Positions 7,453 to 15,456 of a stretch of 35,241 bases of DNA are shown piece by piece. The stretch's first letter is position 1. The number at the start of each line of letters is the position of its first letter. Below the pieces are notes generated by a model. The model was not told where the DNA came from. It did no database searches and saw only the letters and a list, made by a program, of their open reading frames with translations. Location of the stretch: the NCBI GenBank assembly GCA_963558655.1, contig CAUWHJ010000025.1, positions 1-35,241 of the forward strand. The letters run 5' to 3'. Origin of the DNA: UMGS1590 sp963558655. Lineage in GTDB: Bacteria > Bacillota > Peptococcia > Peptococcales > Peptococcaceae. The translations under genes and the position numbers were made by a program.

Positions 7453-7697
7453 ATATCCACAGATACTAGACAAATGATGAGACAACGCAATGATGGAGAA
7501 GCGACATATTGTAGGCTTTTCAGAGAGCTGCCGGTTGGTGAGAGGCAGCAGCTGGATATGTTTTTCCACTCCGGAGCGGCGGATGACGAATCCGACGGGG
7601 GCGCCCGATACAGCGTGCAAGAGTTGGCCGCTAAGGCACAATTTGGGTGGTACCGTGAGCAAGACGCTCGCCCCATAGTTGGGGCGGGCTTTTTTTA
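7453..7697 (+). promoter_or_regulatory. Serine-specific T-box riboswitch (specifier UCC)
   Basis: This leader senses uncharged tRNA(Ser) and controls serC-serA. The T-box sequence AATTTGGGTGGTACCG lies at 7640-7655. Stem I is readable: GGAG (7495-7498) pairs with CTCC (7569-7572) and ACATAT (7504-7509) with ATATGT (7556-7561). Between these helices the 3' strand of the specifier loop contains TCC at 7565-7567, a serine codon. The distal CAGAGAGCTGCCGGTTGGTG with GAGAGGCAGC is the classic stem I head that contacts the tRNA elbow. The leader ends in a strong terminator (7666-7697), which competes with the antiterminator containing the T-box. The specifier agrees with the downstream serine genes. 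Confidence 0.93.
7666..7697 (+). terminator. T-box-controlled terminator
   Basis: GCTCGCCCC (7666-7674) pairs with GGGGCGGGC (7681-7689) with one G-U pair. Eight T residues follow. Confidence 0.9.
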
Positions 7698-7743
7698 TTT
7701 GTGGCAACTCTTGTGGACAATGAGAAGAGGAGTGTTGCAGACA

Positions 7744-8817
7744 ATGACAAGAGCCTATAATTTTAACGCAGGGCCTTCGGCCATGCCGCTTTCTGTGCTC
7801 AAGGAAGCGCAGGAGGAATTTCTGGATTATCAGGGAACCGGCATGAATGTTATGGAAATCAGCCATCGCAGTGCAGAATATGCGGCACTGCATCAGGAAA
7901 CGAAGGACCTTTTGCGGACACTGATGGAAATTCCTGAGGACTATGACATTCTTTTCTGTCAGGGCGGCGGCAGTACGCAGTTTCTCATGGTGGCAGCGAA
8001 CTTTTTTACCAAAAAGCGTGCTGCTTATGTGAATACTGGCGTATGGGCAGGCAAGGCGTTGAAAGAAGCGCAGTTTTTTGGCGAAGCCTATGAGGCTGCT
8101 TCCAGTGCAGATAAGAACCATAGTTATATTCCGCAAACGTTTGAACTGCTTCCGGAAACGTCTTATGTGCATCTCACAGCCAACAATACGATTTACGGCA
8201 CAGAGTATCCGGATTTTCCAACGTTTGATGTGCCTGTTGTCTGTGATATGTCCAGTGATATTCTCTCGCGTCGGGTGAAGGTGAGCGATTTCGATTTGAT
8301 TTATGCCGGTGCACAAAAAAATCTTGGGCCAGCAGGTGTGACGTTGGTGATTCTGAAGAAAGATTTTCTGGCAACGGCACGCACGAATTTGCCAACCATG
8401 CTTAGATATCAAACCTTTGCAGATAAAGACAGCCTTTATAATACGCCGCCGGTGTATGCCATCTATATGGTGAATAAGACGCTGCATTGGATTCAGAATC
8501 AGGGTGGCGTTGATGTGATTGCACGTCGTAATGCTGAAAAAGCGGCACTTATTTACGATGTGATTGACGCAAGCGATGGTTTTTATGTTGGCCATGCTGA
8601 AAAACCTTACCGCAGCAACATGAATATTACTTTCAATTTGGCAACGCCGGAAATGGAAAAAGATTTCATTGCGAAGGGTAAAGCAGCTGGCTTTGTTGGC
8701 ATCAATGGTCATCGTTCGGTGGGCGGCTGTCGTGCATCGGCTTATAACGCAGTGCCGGTGGAAGCCTGCCAGGCGTTGGCGGATTATATGAAACAATATC
8801 AAAAAGAGCATCAGTGA
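7744..8817 (+). CDS. serC: Phosphoserine aminotransferase
   Basis: A 357-residue class V PLP aminotransferase that converts 3-phosphohydroxypyruvate and glutamate to phosphoserine. The start is YNFNAGPSAMP, typical of SerC. The GGGSTQF segment binds the cofactor phosphate, and the PLP lysine is K192 in AGAQKNLGPAG. The C-terminal GHRSVGGCRAS is the family substrate-binding arginine segment. ATG 7744 is chosen because it begins at the family N-terminus and has AAGAGGAG upstream; the same frame runs back through the T-box leader but is not coding there. An in-frame ATG at 7720 is less likely. Transcription is under the serine T-box, and serA follows 25 nt downstream. Confidence 0.96.
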   Translation: MTRAYNFNAGPSAMPLSVLKEAQEEFLDYQGTGMNVMEISHRSAEYAALHQETKDLLRTLMEIPEDYDILFCQGGGSTQFLMVAANFFTKKRAAYVNTGVWAGKALKEAQFFGEAYEAASSADKNHSYIPQTFELLPETSYVHLTANNTIYGTEYPDFPTFDVPVVCDMSSDILSRRVKVSDFDLIYAGAQKNLGPAGVTLVILKKDFLATARTNLPTMLRYQTFADKDSLYNTPPVYAIYMVNKTLHWIQNQGGVDVIARRNAEKAALIYDVIDASDGFYVGHAEKPYRSNMNITFNLATPEMEKDFIAKGKAAGFVGINGHRSVGGCRASAYNAVPVEACQALADYMKQYQKEHQ

Positions 8818-8842
8818 TAGAGAACCAGAGGAGGAACTTATT

Positions 8843-10429
8843 ATGAAAATTTTAGTCAGCGACGATGTCAGCGCAAAAGGCGTCGATATTTTACGAGAAC
8901 ATTTTGATGTTGATGTTAAAACCAATTTACCACCTGCCGAATTGATTGCCTGCATTGGTGAGTATGATGGGCTTATTACCCGCAGTCAGACACAGGTGAC
9001 AGAAGAAGTCATTGCGGCTGCTACCAATCTTAAAGTCATTGGTCGTGCCGGTGTTGGTGTGGATAACATTAACATTCCTGCTGCCACAGCGCGCGGCATT
9101 GTTGTGTGCAATGCGCCGGAAGGCAACACCATTGCAGCGGTGGAACACACCATTGGCATGATGCTGGCTGTGACGCGTCATATTCCACAGGCGCATCAGT
9201 CCATTCAGGAGGGCAAGTGGGATCGCAAGAGCTTTACGGGCATTCAGCTGCAAGGCCGCACCCTTGGAGTGATTGGTGTTGGCCGTGTAGGGAGCCGTGT
9301 AGCTAAACGTATGCAGGCTTTTGAGATGAATGTTATCGGTTACGACCCATACATCACCGAAGAACGTGCTCATCAGATTGGTATTGAACTGGTGGATTTT
9401 GACACCCTTTTGGCGAAATCTGATTACATCACCATTCACACACCACTTACTAAAGAAACCCGCGATATGATTGACGCCGATGCCATCGCTAAAATGAAAG
9501 ATGGCGTGCGTCTTGTCAACTGCGCGCGTGGAGAATGCTTTGACAACATTGCCATTGCTGAAGCACTCAAGAGCGGCAAGGTTGCCGGCGCAGCGATTGA
9601 CGTTTATCCAAACGAGCCACTGACGCTTGAAAACAACCCATTCCTTGGTATGTTCAACGTTGTGCAGACGGCGCATCTCGGTGCTTCCACCATTGAAGCC
9701 CAGGAAGGGGTGGCTGTGGATGTGGCTTACGGCGTGATTGATGCCTTAAACGGCAAGCCAGTCATGAATGCTGTGAATATGGCGCCAATTCCTAAGAGCG
9801 TGGCTGCTGTGATTCAACCTTATTTTGGTTTGGCAGAACGCATGGGCACCATCGCCATCTATCTTGCCAGCGGTCCGGTTAAGAGCATCGAAATTGAATA
9901 TAGCGGGGAACTTTCCGATACCGAAACTCAGCACATCACTACGGCTTTCCTAAAAGGTCTCTTAAACCCAATTCTTCAGGACAGCGTCAACTATGTCAAC
10001 GCTCCTGGCTTGGCGAAAAAGCGTAATATTGATGTGAAAGAATCTAAGAGCCACAAAACAGGGTACTATACCACGTCCATTACCGCACACATTAAAACCA
10101 CCAACGGCGAACATGAAATTGCCGGTACGCTCTTTGACGGCAAGATGCCTAAGATTGTGCAGATTGACCAATATCGTGTCGATTTTACACCAGAAGGCTA
10201 TCTCTTGCTCGTGCCACACGTTGACCAGCCAAACATGATTGGTCAGATAGCCACCATTCTTGGCAAGGCGAAAATCAACATCAACGGGATGCAGGTTGGC
10301 AACACCACTGATGCCGGCACCAATATTATGGCGGTGGCTGTCAGCGAGGATATTCCAAACGATATTCTGTTGCAGATTTCCGGCATCGAAGGGATTCTCG
10401 ATGTCAAACTCATTCATTGCGAAGCTTAA
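8843..10429 (+). CDS. serA: D-3-phosphoglycerate dehydrogenase
   Basis: A 528-residue, long-type PGDH that oxidises 3-phosphoglycerate to phosphohydroxypyruvate with NAD, the first step of serine synthesis. The NAD-binding GVGRVG is at 145-150. The catalytic triad is visible: R229 in NCARGE, E258 in PNEPL and H278 in TAHLGAST. An intervening (ASB-like) domain follows, and the C-terminal 75-80 residues form an ACT domain (LLLVPHVDQPNMIGQIATIL), suggesting serine feedback control. GAGGAGG precedes the ATG. It is cotranscribed with serC under the T-box, and a histidine-phosphatase gene starts 23 nt later. Confidence 0.97.
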   Translation: MKILVSDDVSAKGVDILREHFDVDVKTNLPPAELIACIGEYDGLITRSQTQVTEEVIAAATNLKVIGRAGVGVDNINIPAATARGIVVCNAPEGNTIAAVEHTIGMMLAVTRHIPQAHQSIQEGKWDRKSFTGIQLQGRTLGVIGVGRVGSRVAKRMQAFEMNVIGYDPYITEERAHQIGIELVDFDTLLAKSDYITIHTPLTKETRDMIDADAIAKMKDGVRLVNCARGECFDNIAIAEALKSGKVAGAAIDVYPNEPLTLENNPFLGMFNVVQTAHLGASTIEAQEGVAVDVAYGVIDALNGKPVMNAVNMAPIPKSVAAVIQPYFGLAERMGTIAIYLASGPVKSIEIEYSGELSDTETQHITTAFLKGLLNPILQDSVNYVNAPGLAKKRNIDVKESKSHKTGYYTTSITAHIKTTNGEHEIAGTLFDGKMPKIVQIDQYRVDFTPEGYLLLVPHVDQPNMIGQIATILGKAKININGMQVGNTTDAGTNIMAVAVSEDIPNDILLQISGIEGILDVKLIHCEA

Positions 10430-10452
10430 GTGAAGCATAAGAAAGGAAACCT

Positions 10453-11094
10453 ATGACAAGAATCATTCTCGTTCGTCACGGCGAAACCACCTGGAATGTG
10501 GAAGGCCGTTATCAGGGGCAGGAAGACACGCCGCTTTCGGAGCGTGGCTTGGAACAAGGTCGGCTTCTTGCACAAGGATTAAAAAATATTCCGATTGATC
10601 GTGCCTTCTCAAGTCCGCTCAAGCGGTCTTTCCAAACCTGTCAGTTTTGTGCCGAGCTGCATGGCCTAGATGTGACTGCCGATGCACGCCTTTCGGAAAT
10701 TAACCATGGCAGCTGGGAAGGGCGTTTGGCAGCGGATATTGAAGCCGCCTATCCAGAGACGTTTGCGCGCTGGCACACAACGCCTCATCTTGTGCAGATG
10801 CCAGATGGCGGCGAAAACCTGGAAGATGTACGCTGCCGTGTGCGCGCCGCCTTTGACGATTATGTGGCGCAGTATCCCGATGAAACGCTTCTTGTGGCAG
10901 CACATGACGCTGTCAATAAAGCCATCATCTGTGATCTCATGGGGATTGGCATGGAACATTTCTGGCAAATCAAACAAGACAACACTTGCGTCAACGTTCT
11001 TGAATATCAAGATGGTGTTTGGCGCATTGTAACCCTCAATAATACTGCTCACATGGGCTATTTGTTCAGTGGCATTGAACAGGCTGGGCTGTAA
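10453..11094 (+). CDS. Histidine phosphatase; candidate phosphoserine phosphatase
   Basis: A 213-residue member of the dPGM/CobC/PspA branch of the histidine phosphatase superfamily. The phosphate-accepting H9 lies in VRHGETTWN, followed by GRYQGQEDTPLSERG, the acid-containing SEINHGSWEGR, and a second catalytic histidine in VAAHDAVNKA. The fold is shared by phosphoglycerate mutases, alpha-ribazole phosphatases and metal-independent phosphoserine phosphatases. Its place as third gene of a serine T-box operon, with no HAD-type serB in view, suggests that it hydrolyses phosphoserine, completing the pathway. This function is inferred from context; the sequence alone proves only the superfamily. 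GAAAGGA precedes the ATG and a strong terminator follows. Confidence 0.85.
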   Translation: MTRIILVRHGETTWNVEGRYQGQEDTPLSERGLEQGRLLAQGLKNIPIDRAFSSPLKRSFQTCQFCAELHGLDVTADARLSEINHGSWEGRLAADIEAAYPETFARWHTTPHLVQMPDGGENLEDVRCRVRAAFDDYVAQYPDETLLVAAHDAVNKAIICDLMGIGMEHFWQIKQDNTCVNVLEYQDGVWRIVTLNNTAHMGYLFSGIEQAGL

Positions 11095-11101
11095 GTGTGA
11101 A

Positions 11102-11143
11102 CCGCGCAGAGAAATAAGATGTTTCTTTGCGCGGCTTTTGTTT
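11102..11143 (+). terminator. Terminator of the serine operon
   Basis: A 13-bp stem (11102-11114 with 11122-11134, one G-U pair) with a 7-nt loop is followed by CTTTTGTTT. Confidence 0.85.
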
Positions 11144-11200
11144 GCAACGGTCAAATTTCTGCGATGGTGTTTGGATTTTATGATAACCGCTGGGGGTGCG

Positions 11201-11229
11201 TTGATATTATACGCCCGCTGTGGTATGAT
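11201..11229 (+). promoter_or_regulatory. Sigma-A promoter of purA
   Basis: TTGATA (11201-11206), 17-bp spacer, TATGAT (11224-11229). The start is predicted near 11236, giving a leader of about 107 nt. Confidence 0.75.
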
Positions 11230-11236
11230 TAATAAA

Positions 11237-11300
11237 GGTGCGCGAACAAGCCTGCGTACCGTTTACGGCTCAAATGGCAAAGCATTTGAGATTTTTTATT
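11237..11300 (+). promoter_or_regulatory. Two-hairpin, attenuator-like leader of purA
   Basis: The first hairpin pairs GGTGCGC (11237-11243) with GCGTACC (11254-11260), starting right at the predicted transcript 5' end. The second, a perfect 8-bp stem CTCAAATG/CATTTGAG (11269-11290), is followed by ATTTTTTATT and looks like an intrinsic terminator 43 nt before the purA start. The arrangement suggests premature termination control. No known riboswitch class is recognised. Confidence 0.55.
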
Positions 11301-11342
11301 GTTTGTTGAAGAATACAATTCATTGATATGAGGTGAAGAACT

Positions 11343-12626
11343 ATGCCAGGTATGGTACTGTTAGGCGCACAATGGGGCGATGAAGGGAAAGGAAAGATTA
11401 CCGATTATCTCGCTGAACGTGCGGATTTTGTTGTTCGTTATCAAGGCGGCAACAACGCCGGTCACACGGTGGTTGTCAATGGTGAGGAGTTTAAGCTGCG
11501 CTTGATTCCTTCCGGTATCATTTCCGGTCATGCCGATTGCGTTATTGGCAATGGTGTGGTGGTCGATCTCAAGGTGCTTATTAAAGAAATGGAATACCTG
11601 CAGGCGAAGGGTGTAGACACAAGCCGCTTGCGTATCAGCGACCGCTGCCATCTCATCATGCCTTACCACATCAAGCAAGATGAATGTGAAGAAATGGCGA
11701 AGGGCGACGCAAAGATTGGCACCACAAAGAACGGCATTGGCCCGTGCTACATGGATAAGTGTGCACGCACCGGTTTGCGTATGGGTGATGTGATGGATGC
11801 CGATTATTTCCGTGCTCGTTTGGCCAACGCTGTGGCTTTGAAAAACGAACTTTTGACAAAGCTTTATGGTGCGGAACCATTTGATGCTGATGCTATTGCT
11901 GATGAATATTTGGCAATGGCTGAACGCATTAAAGGACAGATTTGTGATACATCTTATCTTTTGAATGAAGCCCTTAAAGAAGGCAAAAAAGTGTGCTTTG
12001 AAGGCGCTCAGGGAACGCTTTTAGATATTGACCACGGTACCTATCCGTTTGTTACGTCGTCCAATCCAAATGCTGGCGCTGCTTGTGTGGGTGCTGGCGT
12101 TGGCCCGCAGCATATTAACGAAGTGCTGGGCATCATCAAAAGCTACACCACCCGTGTTGGTGCAGGTCCATTCCCTACGGAACTGAACGATGCTATCGGT
12201 GAAGAAATGCAGCAGCGTGGCCACGAATATGGCACGGTTACCGGGCGTGCACGCCGCTGTGGCTGGCTGGATTTGGCGATTGTCAACTATGCAATCCGCT
12301 TAAACGGCATCACCGGTTTGGCACTGATGAAGCTGGATATTTTGGACACACTGCCGGAAATTAAAATCTGCACCGGCTATAAACTGCATGGGCAGGAAAT
12401 TCCATACTTCCCAGGTCGTCTTGATGATTTGGAAGCGGTGGAACCTGTGTATGAAACGGTGCCGGGGTGGCAGTGTGACACCACCGCCTGCACAACGTTT
12501 GATGCACTGCCGGAAGCAGCGAAGGCATTTGTAAAACGTGTCGAAACACTGACTGGCGTGCCGGTGAAGATTGTTGCAGTTGGTCCTGGTCGCGAACAGA
12601 CCATCATTCGCGAGCACGTGCTTTAA
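11343..12626 (+). CDS. purA: Adenylosuccinate synthetase
   Basis: A 427-residue GTP-dependent enzyme converting IMP and aspartate to adenylosuccinate, the first committed step to AMP. The P-loop GDEGKGK is at residues 12-18, the catalytic NNAGHTVV soon after, the IMP-binding IGTTKNGIGPCY and RTGLRMGD in the middle, and VTGRARRCGWLD and KLDILD towards the C-terminus. Length is normal. AGGTGAAG precedes the ATG. The gene has its own promoter and a terminator-like leader hairpin. The flippase gene begins 17 nt after the stop, so the two may be cotranscribed. Confidence 0.97.
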   Translation: MPGMVLLGAQWGDEGKGKITDYLAERADFVVRYQGGNNAGHTVVVNGEEFKLRLIPSGIISGHADCVIGNGVVVDLKVLIKEMEYLQAKGVDTSRLRISDRCHLIMPYHIKQDECEEMAKGDAKIGTTKNGIGPCYMDKCARTGLRMGDVMDADYFRARLANAVALKNELLTKLYGAEPFDADAIADEYLAMAERIKGQICDTSYLLNEALKEGKKVCFEGAQGTLLDIDHGTYPFVTSSNPNAGAACVGAGVGPQHINEVLGIIKSYTTRVGAGPFPTELNDAIGEEMQQRGHEYGTVTGRARRCGWLDLAIVNYAIRLNGITGLALMKLDILDTLPEIKICTGYKLHGQEIPYFPGRLDDLEAVEPVYETVPGWQCDTTACTTFDALPEAAKAFVKRVETLTGVPVKIVAVGPGREQTIIREHVL

Positions 12627-12642
12627 GCCGTGAGGATTTGTC

Positions 12643-14226
12643 ATGACGACAAAACAAAAATCGTTTGTTAAGGGTGCCCTCATTCTCACCATCGCTGGTG
12701 TGTTGGGGAGAATGTTGGGTGCGCTTTATCGTATTCCATTTAACCGAATTGTCGGCGAAGAAGGGGCTGCACTTTACGGGCTTTCTTATTCGCTGTATTC
12801 GCTGCTTTTTGCCCTCTCAACGGCAGGGATTCCGCTGGCAGTGTCAAAGATGGTGGCGGTTTATGAAGAACGCGGCGCACACGGCGAAAGCGTGCGCCTG
12901 CTCAAGGCCGCTTTTCTGATGTTGGCTGGTGTGGGCGTGGTTGTGGCACTTTTCGTGTTTACGCAGGCAGAGTGGATTGCACGCACAGTGTTCAATGAAC
13001 CGGCGGCGGCACTCAGTTTGCGTACCCTTTCGCCAGCGATGCTTTTTAGCTGCCTGATGGCCGTGCTACGTGGTTATTTCCAGGGGCATCAGCAAATGGT
13101 GCCAACGGCGATTTCGCAGATTTTGGAGCAGTTTTTCCGTGTTGGCGTTATCTTTATCGCGCTCTTCCTTTTAGCAGGGCAGGCGTTGCCAACCATCGTT
13201 GCTGGCGCGAGCTTTGGTTCCGCAGTAGGGACCATGGTGGGCTTTGCATTTTTGGCGGTATTTTTTGTGTACTATTACCGCCACAACCACCCTGCCAACG
13301 TGGTGGCACCGGCGCAGCAGGAAAGCACCGCTGCCATGCTCAAACAGCTTGTGGTTTATGCGATCCCAATTTCTATTGGTTCGCTGGTGCTTTCCATCAC
13401 CCAGTTTGTGGATTCTTCGATGGATATTGGCTGTCTGGAAGCCTCTGGCATGGCTCATGCAGAAGCATTGGTGCAGTATGGCTATCTTGCCAGTTACGCC
13501 ATGCCAATCATTAACCTGCTTTTCATTGTCACTTCGGCCATTTCTTCAAGCCTCGTGCCAACGATTGCCAATCTTTACGAATTAAAAGATGCAGAAGGTG
13601 TGCAGCACAATGTTCGCACCTCGCTTTTACTCACGGTCATCATTATGCTGCCGGCAGCGGCAGGTTTGGCAACATTGGGCACACCAATTTGCGATTTGCT
13701 CTATGACAATGCAGCGTCTGGGGCAGCGCTTTCCTATGTGGCGTTTGCTGTTGTTGGTATTGGTATTTATCAAGTTTCTTCCGGCGCCTTGCAGGGCATG
13801 GGGCGTGTGTATATCCCGATGGCGAGCCTGCTTATTGGTGCGCTGTTGAAAATTGGTCTCAACTATCTCTTGTTGTCACGCCCTGGTGCAGACATTCGTA
13901 TGGCAGCACTTTCAACCGTCATTGCATTTGCGGTGGCAGCGCTGCATAACCTGTATCAGGTTGGACGCATTGTTGGCTGGAAATGGTTCTCGCTGAAACA
14001 GCTTGTGGTAAAACCGGTTATTTCTACCATAGCCATGGTTGTATGCGTGATGCTTGTTAAATTTGTCTTTTCCGACAGTGCCTTTTTGGCAACGGCTTGC
14101 GGCGTGCTCGTGGGTGTGATTGCTTATTTTGTGGTGCTCTTTGCCATTGGCGGCATTGACCGCGATACGTTGGAAAAGTTCCCGAAAATCGGGCCAAAAT
14201 TGGCGCGTAAATGGGGCGGAAAATAA
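12643..14226 (+). CDS. spoVB: Polysaccharide biosynthesis / SpoVB-type MOP flippase
   Basis: A 527-residue integral membrane protein with about 14 hydrophobic segments, of the MOP superfamily (MATE/Wzx/MurJ). The N-terminal SFVKGALILTIAGVLGRMLG followed by YRIPFNRIVGEEGAALYGL is typical of the SpoVB/Amj-linked lipid II flippase branch in Firmicutes. It is likely to move lipid-linked cell-wall or polysaccharide precursors across the membrane. Positively charged loops and a basic tail (GPKLARKWGGK) fit a cytoplasmic C-terminus. SpoVB-like genes occur in non-sporulating Firmicutes too, so the name does not imply sporulation. The start is supported by GAGGA upstream. A terminator follows the stop. 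Confidence 0.87.
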   Translation: MTTKQKSFVKGALILTIAGVLGRMLGALYRIPFNRIVGEEGAALYGLSYSLYSLLFALSTAGIPLAVSKMVAVYEERGAHGESVRLLKAAFLMLAGVGVVVALFVFTQAEWIARTVFNEPAAALSLRTLSPAMLFSCLMAVLRGYFQGHQQMVPTAISQILEQFFRVGVIFIALFLLAGQALPTIVAGASFGSAVGTMVGFAFLAVFFVYYYRHNHPANVVAPAQQESTAAMLKQLVVYAIPISIGSLVLSITQFVDSSMDIGCLEASGMAHAEALVQYGYLASYAMPIINLLFIVTSAISSSLVPTIANLYELKDAEGVQHNVRTSLLLTVIIMLPAAAGLATLGTPICDLLYDNAASGAALSYVAFAVVGIGIYQVSSGALQGMGRVYIPMASLLIGALLKIGLNYLLLSRPGADIRMAALSTVIAFAVAALHNLYQVGRIVGWKWFSLKQLVVKPVISTIAMVVCVMLVKFVFSDSAFLATACGVLVGVIAYFVVLFAIGGIDRDTLEKFPKIGPKLARKWGGK

Positions 14227-14232
14227 AATAGG

Positions 14233-14265
14233 AAAAAGCGTTTCTGCGGAAGCGCTTTTTCTTTT
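14233..14265 (+). terminator. Terminator after the flippase gene
   Basis: AAAAAGCG (14233-14240) pairs with CGCTTTTT (14253-14260), and a T-rich CTTTT follows. Confidence 0.75.
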
Positions 14266-14312
14266 GAGGTTTTTAGATGTTTTGGACGCACTTTAGAAAG
14301 GAAGTGGGAAAT

Positions 14313-14915
14313 TTGACACAAGTTGATATGCGTGTACTTTTAGACGTCATGGAGCGACTGCTTGCGCCGGACGGTTGTCCATGGGATAGGGCGCAAACTC
14401 ATAGCAGTATGCGTAAGCACATGATTGAAGAAGCCTATGAAGTGTGCGATGCGATTGACCGCGGAGACGCTGCCAATTTGCGTGAGGAGCTGGGCGATGT
14501 GCTTTACCAGGTGGTGTTTCATGCTGCGCTTGCTGAGCGTGAGGGTCTGTTTTCTTTGCAGGACGTGATTGATGAAGTGGCAGAAAAAATGCGCCGCCGT
14601 CATCCTTTTATTTGGCCGGCGGAAGAGGGGGCTGCGACTGGCGACTGGGAAAGCATCAAACGTGCCGAAAAAGCGGCGCGTGGACAGAGCGCTGCTTTGC
14701 TGGCGTGTCTGCCGGTGACGCTCAAGCTGGAAAAATTGGTTGCAAAATGCAAAAAACATGGACTTTCACAAGAAGCGCTGCTCGCTTGCTGCGACGATGA
14801 GCGTCAGCGTGCGCTTTTAACCTTGGTGATGGCATATGCCGAAACGGACGACACCTTTGAGTTTTCAGCGCAGGCGTTGACGAAAAAATTGGAAAAATGC
14901 CTGGAAAACCTCTAA
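14313..14915 (+). CDS. mazG: MazG family nucleotide pyrophosphohydrolase
   Basis: A 200-residue all-alpha NTP pyrophosphatase that hydrolyses (d)NTPs to NMPs and pyrophosphate for nucleotide-pool housekeeping. The first domain is intact: GCPWDRAQTHSSMRKHMIEE, then the metal-binding EEAYEVCDAI and ELGDVLYQVVFH (EExxE and ExxD). The second domain typical of the 260-residue E. coli protein is reduced to about 60 residues (KLEKLVAKCKKHGL onward). TTG 14313 is preferred: it follows AAAGGAAG by 8 nt and gives a family-like N-terminus. An in-frame ATG at 14277, with GAGG upstream, is the alternative. It begins the conserved mazG-hup-rqcP-divIC block. Confidence 0.88.
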   Translation: MTQVDMRVLLDVMERLLAPDGCPWDRAQTHSSMRKHMIEEAYEVCDAIDRGDAANLREELGDVLYQVVFHAALAEREGLFSLQDVIDEVAEKMRRRHPFIWPAEEGAATGDWESIKRAEKAARGQSAALLACLPVTLKLEKLVAKCKKHGLSQEALLACCDDERQRALLTLVMAYAETDDTFEFSAQALTKKLEKCLENL

Positions 14916-14948
14916 AAATGATGACGAACAGTTAAAAAACGTCTAAAG

Positions 14949-15013
14949 GCTTGAAAAAACTTGTTAAGATGGCGTTTTTGCGCTTTTCAAGCATGGGTGG
15001 ATTGTGGTAAAAT
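14949..15013 (+). promoter_or_regulatory. Likely hup promoter region with inverted repeat
   Basis: A -10 box TAAAAT at 15008-15013 has a weak -35 TTTTCA at 14984-14989 with 18-bp spacing. The -35 lies in one arm of a perfect 9-bp inverted repeat (GCTTGAAAA at 14949-14957, TTTTCAAGC at 14984-14992), which could be a regulator site. Moderate to low certainty. Confidence 0.4.
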
Positions 15014-15073
15014 CCAAATAAGCTATGGAGTCATCAATTAAACATTACACAAACCATTAGGGAGGAAATTTCA

Positions 15074-15352
15074 TTGAATAAATCCGAATTAGTTGCAAGC
15101 GTTGCTGAGAAGTCTGGCTTGACCAAGAAGGATGCTGAAAAAGCTGTCAACGCTGTTTTTGATGCTATCGAAGAAACGCTCGTTGCTGGCGAAAAAGTTC
15201 AGCTCGTTGGTTTTGGTACCTTTGAAGTAAGAGATCGTAAGGAACGTCAGGGTCAGAACCCACAAACCAAGCAGCCTATCACCATTCCTGCAACCAAAGT
15301 TCCTGCATTCAAAGCAGGTAAAGGTCTCAAGGATGCTGTCATCGGTAAATAA
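15074..15352 (+). CDS. hup: DNA-binding protein HU
   Basis: A 92-residue histone-like protein that bends and compacts DNA and acts as a dimer in the nucleoid. It begins with NKSELVASVAEKSGLTKKDA and contains the family signature GFGTFEVRDRKERQGQNP followed by the flexible beta arm and KVPAFKAGKGLKDAV at the end. The start is TTG at 15074, 8 nt after GGGAGG; no ATG is available at the family N-terminus, so the TTG start is well supported. It has a separate predicted promoter and is closed by a strong terminator, which fits independent, high-level expression. Confidence 0.97.
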   Translation: MNKSELVASVAEKSGLTKKDAEKAVNAVFDAIEETLVAGEKVQLVGFGTFEVRDRKERQGQNPQTKQPITIPATKVPAFKAGKGLKDAVIGK

Positions 15353-15376
15353 TCAATATCGAAATTTTGCTCATGG

Positions 15377-15420
15377 CCCTAAGCTGTAAGCCGTTGGTTG
15401 GCAGCTTAGGGTTGTTTTTT
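15377..15420 (+). terminator. Terminator after hup
   Basis: A perfect 10-bp stem (CCCTAAGCTG at 15377-15386, CAGCTTAGGG at 15402-15411) is followed by TTGTTTTTT. Confidence 0.9.
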
Positions 15421-15456
15421 GTGACTCTGTGGACTTTAGCATAGAAGGAGATTCAT

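Noticed and set aside
7408..8955. A 515-codon open frame on the minus strand, opposite the T-box and serC
   Set aside because: It runs across a clear T-box and a full-length serC, has no ribosome binding site or family resemblance, and its composition (Ile, His, Cys and Arg rich) is that of an antisense shadow.
11237..11300. Purine, PreQ1 or ZTP riboswitch in the purA leader
   Set aside because: The leader is too short and lacks the conserved cores of these classes. Only two plain hairpins are visible.
12643..14226. Evidence for sporulation from the SpoVB-type flippase
   Set aside because: SpoVB-like flippases are common in non-sporulating Firmicutes, and the usual spore genes of the neighbouring block are missing.
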